This document shows, one piece after another, positions 1 through 5,491 of a stretch of 6,695 nt of DNA. The notes beneath the pieces were generated by a model. That model had not been told where the DNA came from. It worked only from the letters and a program-made list of their open reading frames with translations, and ran no database searches. The stretch comes from DASWHK01 sp036398215 (lineage in GTDB: Bacteria; Acidobacteriota; UBA890): NCBI GenBank assembly GCA_036398215.1, contig DASWHK010000217.1, forward strand, positions 1 to 6,695, written 5' to 3'. The translations under genes were made by a program, and so were the position numbers. Position 1 is the stretch's first letter; each line of letters opens with the position of its first letter.

Positions 1-140
1 GCCTGTTCGTCGGCCCCTCCTCGGGCGCCTACGTCCACGCTGCCCTGCAGATCGCCCGTCGCGGTGACCTGCCGACGGTCGTCACGATGCTCAACGACGC
101 CGGCGAGCGCTACGCGTCGACCGGGCTGTGGGGGAGCTGA
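1..140 (+). CDS. Cysteine synthase family PLP-dependent enzyme, C-terminal fragment
   Basis: Only the last 45 codons are present; the reading frame enters from the left edge (first full codon at 3) and ends at TGA 138-140. The peptide begins LFVGPSSGAYVHAAL and ends with NDAGERYASTGLWGS. The G-x-SSGA stretch followed by a helix, a TVVT beta strand and the D-x-GERY-x-ST-x-L(W/F) tail is the standard C-terminus of O-acetylserine sulfhydrylase and cystathionine beta-synthase-type fold II PLP enzymes. These make cysteine or cystathionine from an activated serine and a sulfur donor in the cytoplasm. The catalytic lysine and phosphate-binding loop lie outside the window, so cysteine synthase and cystathionine beta-synthase cannot be told apart. 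The fragment stops right after the catalytic fold, so no C-terminal CBS regulatory domains follow. It lies on the same strand as the PilZ-receiver gene, 146 bp upstream of it. Confidence 0.8.
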   Translation, partial: LFVGPSSGAYVHAALQIARRGDLPTVVTMLNDAGERYASTGLWGS

Positions 141-286
141 CGTGGTGGAAGTGTGATGGCTCTGGCGCGTGGACCTTGCGGGCGAGGGCAATCCGGCTGG
201 CCATCGTGCGCGCCGCAAGCTATGGTCACCCACGGAAGGCGCTTGCTCCGGAAATGGCAGTTGGGGACCGGGATGGCGTTCAGTAG
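141..286 (+). other. Intergenic leader upstream of the PilZ-receiver gene
   Basis: This 146-bp region separates the cysteine synthase stop from the GTG start at 287. It holds a pair of inverted 7-mers, CTTGCGG (175-181) and CCGCAAG (213-219), flanked by ACC (173-175) and GGT (224-226). It also holds an open frame from ATG 156 to TGA 288-290, preceded by a purine-rich GGTGGAAG at 144-151. Its stop codon overlaps the downstream GTG as GTGA. An in-frame TAG (284-286) sits directly before that GTG, and there is no convincing Shine-Dalgarno sequence 5-12 bases upstream of it. I see no clear sigma-70 promoter and no T-tract terminator after the cysteine synthase gene. Whether the region acts as a leader, a small gene or plain spacer is undecided. 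Confidence 0.4.
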
Positions 287-1006
287 GTGACAGAGGAACC
301 CGTACGTCCGCCGGGGGGCCGCGATAAGCGTGGCTTCACCCGCACCAGCGTCACCGAGGCGATCAAGATCGAGGTGGAGGACAGCCCGCCCGGCTCGCCC
401 GCGACGTTCGGCACAACTGTCGACGTCAGCCGCGGCGGCCTCGAGGCTCGCATCCAGGGCGCTCCGATCTCCCCAGGCTCCCGCTGCATCGTCCGCTTCC
501 TGTCGACGCGGAAGTTCAAGCCGACGATGGTGTGGGGCGTGGTCGTCGGCACCGACAAGTCGGTCGACGGGCGCAGCGTGCGGATCGAGTTCGATACACC
601 GCTCGAGGCCGTGAGGCTCGGCGAGTCCGCTCCGCGCGAGAAAACGCCGCGGCGCTCCGTCCTGGTGATCGATGACGAGCACCACGTCGGCGACATCATC
701 CGTCGCTTCCTTGCCGACAAGGGCTACTCGGTCACCGTCGCGAAGAACGGCCTCGACGGCCTGGAGCTGCTGCGGCGCGAGCCCTTCGACGTCCTGATCC
801 TCGACATCTACATGCCCAAGCTCAACGGCCTCGAGACCCTGCAGCGCATGCGCCGGGAAGGGATCGAGCCGAAGGTCGTTCTGAGCATCTCCGGGCAGGC
901 CGACGACGAATCGGCGCACCAGACCCTCCGGCTCGGCGCCCACGACTTCCTGGTCAAGCCGATCGACCTGAACTACCTGGATTGGGCCATCCGGCTGCGG
1001 CTTTGA
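287..1006 (+). CDS. PilZ domain protein with C-terminal response-regulator receiver domain
   Basis: The 239-residue protein has two domains. Residues about 12-112 are a PilZ domain, with the c-di-GMP-binding RxxxR motif at R15-R19 and DxSxxG at D46/S48/G51 (within DVSRGGL). Residues about 124-239 are a CheY-like receiver: acidic pair D129/D130, phosphoacceptor D173 in LILDIYMPK, S202 at the conserved Ser/Thr position and K224 in FLVKP. All the residues needed for aspartate phosphorylation are present. There is no signal peptide or membrane segment, so it is cytoplasmic. It probably integrates phosphorelay input with c-di-GMP level, but has no DNA-binding or enzymatic output domain, so its output is likely by protein contact. 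No histidine kinase gene is visible here. The GTG start is forced: a TAG precedes it directly, and the next GTG (codon 30) would remove the RxxxR motif. The PilZ part resembles that of the gene at 5477-6661. Confidence 0.92.
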   Translation: MTEEPVRPPGGRDKRGFTRTSVTEAIKIEVEDSPPGSPATFGTTVDVSRGGLEARIQGAPISPGSRCIVRFLSTRKFKPTMVWGVVVGTDKSVDGRSVRIEFDTPLEAVRLGESAPREKTPRRSVLVIDDEHHVGDIIRRFLADKGYSVTVAKNGLDGLELLRREPFDVLILDIYMPKLNGLETLQRMRREGIEPKVVLSISGQADDESAHQTLRLGAHDFLVKPIDLNYLDWAIRLRL

Positions 1007-1155
1007 CGACGCTCCGCGGACACTTGGCTCCCGCAACGACAACCCCAGCGGGCTGAATCCAGCGGCGCCCAGTCTCGATTCCGCCAGGGCTGCTCAAGAG
1101 TCGGCGGCGGATCCTCCCGCGGCGGATGCTCCCCATTCGGCAGCGTCGCCCGCCA
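1007..1155. other. Convergent intergenic region without a clear terminator
   Basis: This 149-bp gap lies between the stop of the PilZ-receiver gene (plus) and the stop of the amidohydrolase gene (minus). It includes short self-complementary stretches, such as TCCGCGGA around 1013-1020 and GCTG-AATC-CAGC near 1051-1062, but none is followed by a T-run on either strand, so I do not call an intrinsic terminator. The right half contains the 15-bp tandem repeat listed separately. Confidence 0.4.
1104..1133. repeat. Two-copy 15-bp tandem repeat
   Basis: Two head-to-tail copies, 1104-1118 (GCGGCGGATCCTCCC) and 1119-1133 (GCGGCGGATGCTCCC), differ at one base and abut exactly. They lie in the gap between convergent genes, 22 bases beyond the amidohydrolase stop codon. 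The copies probably arose by slippage or local duplication. No function is evident. Confidence 0.7.
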
Positions 1156-2475
1156 TTACTCCCGGTCGTCGCGGAAGATCTCGCCGTCCTTCATGACGAA
1201 GCGCACGAGGCGTAGGGCCGAGATGTCGGCCGTCGGATCGCCTTGGACGGCGACGAGGTCGGCGAGCAGGCCGGGGCGCACGGCGCCAAGCCGGTCGTCG
1301 ATGTCGAAGTAGGCCGCATTGCCGGCGGTGGCAGCGTGCAGCGCCTCTGCGGGGCTCATCCCGTAGTCGACCATGAGCTCGAGCTCGCGAACGTTGTCGC
1401 CGTGGGCATAGACGCCGACATCGCCGCCGAAGCAGATCGGCACACCGGTGCGCAGCGCCAGCGCGAAGCTGTCGCGCTTGCGGCGGATCCGCGCCGGCTC
1501 GGGGTCGATCCCGCGGCGCCAGCCGCCGTACTGGCTGATGGCGTCGCCGGCCGCCAGCGTCGGGCAGAGGGCGACGCCGCGCGCCGCCATCAGCTCGAAG
1601 ACCTCGGCGTCGGCGCCGTCGCCGTGCTCGATGGTCCGCACCCCGGCGGCGACGGCGCGTCGCATCCCTTCGGCGGTGCCGGCGTGGGCGACGACCCAGC
1701 GGCCGGAGCTGGCGGCCACCTCGACGATCGTCCGGAGCTCCTGCTCGGTGAACGTCGGCGCGGCGGTGCCGCCGGCGCCCCAGCGATAGTCGGCGTAGAC
1801 CTTAATCCAGTCGGCGCCGCGGCCGATCTGGTCGCGGGTCACCCGCACCAGGTCGTCGTGGCCGTCGGCCTCCTCGGCGCCCACCGGGAGGTCGAGCTCG
1901 GGCGCCCCCTTCGGCTGGTAGCTGCCGGTGGCGACGATCGCCCGCGTGGTGACCAGCATCCGCGGCCCCGGGATCACCCCCTTGTCGATGGCCTCCTTGA
2001 TGCCGGCGTCCGCGTATCCGGCCCCCTCGGTGCCCAGGTCGCGCAACGTCGTGACCCCGGCCCACAACGAGTCGCGGACGTGGACGACGGCGCGGGCGGT
2101 GCGCTCGGCGAGCGACTCGTAAAGGACCTGGTCGGCCCAGGCGGTCTCATCGTAGGGGTGCAGCAGCACGTGCGAGTGGCCCTCGATCAGGCCGGGCAGC
2201 AGGGTTGCGCCCGGCAGCTCGATGATCCGCGCCCCGGGCGGGGCCTCGGGCGCGTCGCCGGCAGGGCCGGCAGCGGCGATGCGGTTGCCCTCGACGGTGA
2301 CGATCCAGCCCTCGTGCAGGGACTCGCCGTCGAAGACCCACTGCGGGCGCAGGACCAGGGCGGCCTGTTGCGAGCCGGCGGGCCCCGCGCCGGCGATCAC
2401 CCCGGCAAGGGCGAGCAGGAAAGCGACGCGTCTCAAGGCTCTCGTCTCACGGTTGTTCCTCCCGGGAGTGGTCAC
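1156..2475 (-). CDS. Exported metal-dependent amidohydrolase, COG1228 / prolidase-like
   Basis: The 439-residue protein belongs to the amidohydrolase superfamily. After an N-terminal beta-sandwich portion comes the metal site: H100-S-H102 after LLPGLIEG, K225 in DWIKVYAD (the carboxylated bridging lysine), H264 in VVAHAGT, H284 in TIEHGDG and D352 in ICFGGDVG. All ligands are intact, so it should be active and probably binuclear. Characterised COG1228 relatives with this HSH-K-H-H-D pattern include prolidases and Xaa-Lys/Arg carboxypeptidases; the substrate here cannot be read from sequence. Residues 12-35 form a signal peptide (RALRRVAFLLALAGVIAGAG) with a plausible cleavage after AGS35, so it acts in the periplasm or outside the cell. 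The GTG start at 2475 lacks a clear ribosome-binding site. The TTG at codon 14 would leave a shorter but complete signal peptide, so the start is uncertain. It follows the MgtC/DUF4010 gene by 30 bp, probably in one transcript. Confidence 0.92.
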   Translation of the reverse strand: MTTPGRNNRETRALRRVAFLLALAGVIAGAGPAGSQQAALVLRPQWVFDGESLHEGWIVTVEGNRIAAAGPAGDAPEAPPGARIIELPGATLLPGLIEGHSHVLLHPYDETAWADQVLYESLAERTARAVVHVRDSLWAGVTTLRDLGTEGAGYADAGIKEAIDKGVIPGPRMLVTTRAIVATGSYQPKGAPELDLPVGAEEADGHDDLVRVTRDQIGRGADWIKVYADYRWGAGGTAAPTFTEQELRTIVEVAASSGRWVVAHAGTAEGMRRAVAAGVRTIEHGDGADAEVFELMAARGVALCPTLAAGDAISQYGGWRRGIDPEPARIRRKRDSFALALRTGVPICFGGDVGVYAHGDNVRELELMVDYGMSPAEALHAATAGNAAYFDIDDRLGAVRPGLLADLVAVQGDPTADISALRLVRFVMKDGEIFRDDRE

Positions 2476-2505
2476 ATGAGCGACTCAGCTTACCGCGTGG
2501 GCGCC

Positions 2506-3768
2506 CTATCCGACCCCCATCGTGCGCATCGCCAGCCAGCAGGCCGCTCCGGTCGCGAGAATGGTAGCCAGGCCGCCGGCCAACCAGAGCGCCATGGCGC
2601 GGGGCCCGTTCATCAGCGCCAGCAACACCTTGACCGCGGCATTGGCGCCAATCGCCAGCAGCAGGACGAGCGCCGCGCTCGACGCCGGCAGCGACGCGGC
2701 CGACACCAGCCCCGGAAGCGAGACGGCGACGGCGCTGACGGTGGCCAGGCCGGTGAGCGTCGCCACCAGGTAGACCCCCCGCGCCCCGAAGTAGGCGAGG
2801 GCGAGGCGCGACAGGAACAGGAAGGCGACCAGATAGAGGGCGAACCTCAGCGCCGGCAGAAAGGAGAACGGGTTGCGCAGCGTCATCTCGAGGCCGTCGT
2901 CAGCATCGTCGCGCCCCAGGGAGCCGACGATCCAGGCGCCGAGCAGGCCGACGGCAAACATCGACAGCAAGAACGGCGCCAGGCGCCACGCCAGGCTGCG
3001 GTCGAGCACGAGCACCAGCAGCAACAGCCGGGGAAGCTGCATGGCGTTGCCAGCCACCGCGGCCGCCGAAATCAGCCGCGCTTGCTCGGGCCGATGGTTC
3101 GCCCGATCGGCGAGCGAGACGGTAACCGCCGGGGTGGAGACCAGCCCGCCCAGTATCGCCGACGCGAACAGGCCGCGCCCGCTGCCGATCATCTTCACCA
3201 GGAAGTAGCCGGCGTAGCTGATCGCCGAGAACAGGATGACGAACGACCAGGCCTGGCGCGGGTTGAAGAAGTCGTAGGGACCGATCTCGGTGTCGGGCAG
3301 CAACGGATAGGCGACGAACACGACGGCGAGGAACTTCAGCGTGTCGAAGAACTCGACGTTGCTGATCTTGTCGCCGACGAAGTCGTGCATCGGCCGCTTG
3401 GCGGCCAGCAGGATCGCCAACACGATGCCGGTGCCGATGGCCGCGGCCTCGTGGTCGCGAACCATGTAGCCGACCCAGAAGGTGAGCAGCGCGGCGGTCT
3501 CGGTGGTGGCCCCGAGGTGCTCGACCGAGGCGCGCTGGTAGCCGATCACGACCAGCAGGGCCACCGCCGCGAAGGTGACCGCGGTGAAGGCGACGTGATC
3601 GACGAGCGCGCAAACGCCGCCGAGCAGGCCGATGGTCGCGAAGGTCCGCACGCCGGCGAACGACTCCTCGCCGGGGGAGCGGCCACGGTAGCGCTCGGCG
3701 CCGAGTAGCACGCCGATGGCGAGCGCCTCGCCGAGGATCCGCGCGGTTTCGAGGTCGATGAGCTCCAT
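2506..3768 (-). CDS. MgtC/SapB family membrane protein with DUF4010 domain
   Basis: The 420-residue protein is almost wholly hydrophobic, with about 12-14 predictable membrane segments. Residues about 10-125 match the MgtC/SapB domain: LAIGVLLGAERYRGR followed by FAGVRTFATIGLLGG, the typical G-x-ER and (A)GxRT signatures. Residues about 145-390 match DUF4010: AYPLLPDTEIGPYDFFNPRQ, a GYFLVKMIGSGRGL helix, GGLVSTPAVTVSLA and a GNAMQLPRLLL segment. This two-domain fusion of roughly 410-430 residues is a widespread uncharacterised family; the gene here is full length. MgtC proper is linked to magnesium limitation and virulence, but that role should not be carried over, because fused DUF4010 proteins have no established substrate. 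The ATG at 3766-3768 lies just before the MgtC domain with little spare sequence; no strong Shine-Dalgarno is visible. It is first in a probable two-gene operon with the amidohydrolase downstream, and is divergent from the M48 protease gene. Confidence 0.92.
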   Translation of the reverse strand: MELIDLETARILGEALAIGVLLGAERYRGRSPGEESFAGVRTFATIGLLGGVCALVDHVAFTAVTFAAVALLVVIGYQRASVEHLGATTETAALLTFWVGYMVRDHEAAAIGTGIVLAILLAAKRPMHDFVGDKISNVEFFDTLKFLAVVFVAYPLLPDTEIGPYDFFNPRQAWSFVILFSAISYAGYFLVKMIGSGRGLFASAILGGLVSTPAVTVSLADRANHRPEQARLISAAAVAGNAMQLPRLLLLVLVLDRSLAWRLAPFLLSMFAVGLLGAWIVGSLGRDDADDGLEMTLRNPFSFLPALRFALYLVAFLFLSRLALAYFGARGVYLVATLTGLATVSAVAVSLPGLVSAASLPASSAALVLLLAIGANAAVKVLLALMNGPRAMALWLAGGLATILATGAACWLAMRTMGVG

Positions 3769-3953
3769 CCAGGTACGTAATCACACCCGGCCGCCGCCGG
3801 AAACGCCTCGTACTTACGCCGCCTCGCGCCGCTTCCCCTTCATGAGCTCGTCGCGGCGACATCTGACGCTCGACCGGGACCCTGCGCGAGGACGCCGACT
3901 TGCTTCCGCTCGTTGTCCTCCGGCAGTCTTGATGGCACGACTGGAGGGTTCTG
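3769..3953. promoter_or_regulatory. Divergent intergenic region, likely promoters for both flanking genes
   Basis: This 185-bp gap separates the starts of the MgtC/DUF4010 gene (minus) and the M48 protease gene (plus), so promoters for both must lie in it or close by. I cannot identify a convincing -35/-10 pair on either strand. Visible small symmetric elements are TACGTA at 3774-3779, CGTA-CT-TACG at 3809-3818, and GTCG-CGG-CGAC at 3850-3860. Any of these could be an operator half-site or chance in GC-rich DNA. The role is inferred from gene orientation only. Confidence 0.45.
3943..3948 (+). promoter_or_regulatory. Ribosome-binding site of the M48 protease gene
   Basis: GGAGGG lies 5 bases before the ATG at 3954. 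It is the clearest Shine-Dalgarno sequence among the complete genes here and fixes that start. Confidence 0.8.
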
Positions 3954-5384
3954 ATGAAAAGAAGTACCGCCGCCGCCGTCTCCCTCGCCGCGGCGATCGC
4001 CCTCGCCGCCTGCGCCACCAATCCGGCCACCGGCCGCCGGCAGCTGGCCCTGATCAGCGAGCAGCAAGAGATCGAGATGGGGCGGCAGGCCGACCCCGAG
4101 ATCGTCGCCTCGATGGGCCTGTACGACGACGACGACGCGCAGGCCTACGTGCAGCGGATCGGCACCGCGCTGGCGGCGACCTCGGAGCGCCCCTCCCTGC
4201 CCTGGACCTTCCGCGTCCTCGACGATCCGACGGTCAACGCCTTCGCGCTGCCGGGCGGCTTCATCTACGTGACCCGCGGCATCATGACCCACCTGAGCTC
4301 CGAGGCCGAGCTGGCCGCCGTGCTTGCGCACGAGATCGGCCACGTGACCGGCCGGCACTCGGTCGAGCAGCTCAGCCAGGCGCAGCTCTTCTCACTCGGC
4401 CTCGGCGTCGGCATGGTCGTCAGCGAGCGGGTGGCGCAGTTCGGCGGCCTGGCGCAGGCGGGCCTCTCGCTGCTCTTCCTCCGCTACTCGCGCGACGACG
4501 AGAGCGAGGCCGACGAGCTCGGCTTCCGCTACCTGACGCGCGGCGCCTACGACGCCCGCGAGATGCCGAAGGTGTTCGACATGCTCGGGCGGATCGGCGA
4601 GTCGCGCGGCAGCCGGGTGCCCAATTGGCTCGCGACGCACCCGGACCCGGAGCGGCGCGCCGAGGAGTCGCTCCGGCTCGTCGCCGAGTATCCCGGGGGC
4701 TTCGACGGCACCCGGGTGGCGCGCGACGCGTACTTTGACCGCATCGACGGGATGATCTTCGGCGACAACCCGCGAGAGGGGTTCTTCGAAGGCGGGTTGT
4801 TCCTGCATCCTGACCTGGAGTTCCGGCTGCGCTTCCCCGACGGCTGGACGACGGCCAATCAGCGCCAGAACGTGTACGCGGTGGGCCCGGAACAAGACGC
4901 CGTCGTCGAGCTCCGGCTGGCGGAGGAAGCCTCCCCCCAGGCGGCGGCGACCGCGTTCCTCGCCCAGGAGGGGGTCCGCGCGACCCGCACCTTCCGCCAG
5001 GAGGTCAACGGCTTCGACACCTACTGGGCCCGCTTCGAGGCCCGCTCCGGAGATACGGGCCTGGCCGGGACGGTGGCGTTCCTCGAGCACGGCGGCAACG
5101 TCTACCGGTTGCTCGGCTACGGCCTGGCAGCGAGCTGGCCGCCGCTCGCCGCCGTCGCGGAGAGATCGATCGGCAGCTTCGAGCGCCTCACCGACCGCGC
5201 CGTCCTGTCGATCCAGCCCGACCGCCTCCGCTTCGTGCAACTCTCGTCGAGCCTGACCCTCGACCAGTTCGTCGCCCGCTACCCATCGACGGTCCCCGCC
5301 GAGACCATCGCGCTGATCAACCAGATCGGCCCGGACCAGCGGCTTGCGCAGGGCCAGCGCGTCAAGCGGATCGTCAATCCGTAG
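3954..5384 (+). CDS. M48 family zinc metalloprotease, outer-membrane-type lipoprotein
   Basis: The 476-residue protein starts with a lipoprotein signal: a basic KR start, a hydrophobic run and lipobox LAAC at 17-20, with alanine after the lipidated C20. It should be anchored in the outer membrane facing the periplasm. Residues about 35-245 are the M48 peptidase core: DDPTVNAFALPGGFIYVTRG at 90-109, HEIGH at 126-130 (zinc ligands H126 and H130, catalytic E127), E183 in ESEAD as third ligand, and the conserved THPDPERR at 228-235. All catalytic residues are intact. The core resembles BepA/LoiP-type envelope proteases, which act in outer-membrane protein quality control, but there are no TPR repeats. 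Instead residues about 263-415 form a separate alpha/beta region. Residues about 418-475 form a terminal module ending in a G-Q-x-V-K-x-I pattern seen in other M48 lipoproteins and somewhat LysM-like. The substrate is unknown. The gene runs convergent with the acidic-repeat PilZ gene. Confidence 0.93.
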   Translation: MKRSTAAAVSLAAAIALAACATNPATGRRQLALISEQQEIEMGRQADPEIVASMGLYDDDDAQAYVQRIGTALAATSERPSLPWTFRVLDDPTVNAFALPGGFIYVTRGIMTHLSSEAELAAVLAHEIGHVTGRHSVEQLSQAQLFSLGLGVGMVVSERVAQFGGLAQAGLSLLFLRYSRDDESEADELGFRYLTRGAYDAREMPKVFDMLGRIGESRGSRVPNWLATHPDPERRAEESLRLVAEYPGGFDGTRVARDAYFDRIDGMIFGDNPREGFFEGGLFLHPDLEFRLRFPDGWTTANQRQNVYAVGPEQDAVVELRLAEEASPQAAATAFLAQEGVRATRTFRQEVNGFDTYWARFEARSGDTGLAGTVAFLEHGGNVYRLLGYGLAASWPPLAAVAERSIGSFERLTDRAVLSIQPDRLRFVQLSSSLTLDQFVARYPSTVPAETIALINQIGPDQRLAQGQRVKRIVNP

Positions 5385-5386
5385 CA

Positions 5387-5430
5387 GGCCGTTGCGAGCG
5401 CCCTGATGAGGCGCGTCTCGCAGCTCGGCC
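5387..5430 (+). terminator. Long imperfect hairpin just after the M48 protease stop codon
   Basis: Beginning two bases after TAG 5382-5384, three nested pairs of arms can form: GGCCG (5387-5391) with CGGCC (5426-5430), TGCGAG (5393-5398) with CTCGCA (5417-5422), and CGCC (5399-5402) with GGCG (5410-5413). The loop is CTGATGA. That gives 15 base pairs interrupted by small asymmetric bulges (T against GCT, and CGT on the 3' side). No T-run follows on the plus strand, so it is not a textbook intrinsic terminator. It could stop transcription weakly or protect the mRNA 3' end. Confidence 0.5.
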
Positions 5431-5450
5431 CACATTCCAGCGCAGACCAT

Positions 5451-5491
5451 CGAGCAGAAGAAAGAGAGGCTCGCACTCAGGCGTCGAGCCT
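5451..5491 (-). terminator. Intrinsic terminator of the acidic-repeat PilZ gene
   Basis: Read on the minus strand, AGGCTCG (5491-5485) pairs perfectly with CGAGCCT (5473-5467) across an 11-base loop. This is followed at once by the pyrimidine-rich run CTCTTTCTTCTG (5466-5455). The 5' arm lies in the last codons of the gene and its TGA stop (5479-5477) sits in the loop. A 7-bp GC-rich stem plus a U-rich tail is the Rho-independent layout, although the tail is interrupted by C residues. Confidence 0.55.

Noticed and set aside
110..1042. Minus-strand open frame of 310 codons
   Set aside because: It overlaps the PilZ-receiver gene, whose two domains carry all the expected conserved residues. The antisense peptide has no family features.
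1243..3708. Very long plus-strand open frame (821 codons)
   Set aside because: It lies antisense to two clear genes with intact family motifs and runs through the gap between them. Its peptide is Gly/Asp/Arg/Gln-rich with no recognisable domain. It is a product of GC-rich codon usage.
3769..3953. Candidate sigma-70 or ECF promoter elements (e.g. GGAAAC at 3799-3804, GATTAC on the minus strand)
   Set aside because: No partner element lies at acceptable spacing on either strand, so calling a promoter position would be guesswork.
2900..4030. Minus-strand open frame of 376 codons
   Set aside because: It is a shadow frame of the MgtC/DUF4010 gene, extremely Arg-rich, and extends across the divergent intergenic region into the M48 gene.
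4392..5450. Minus-strand open frame of 352 codons antisense to the M48 protease
   Set aside because: There is no domain signal, and it crosses the hairpin after the M48 gene. The plus strand encodes a full metalloprotease with lipobox and HEIGH motif.
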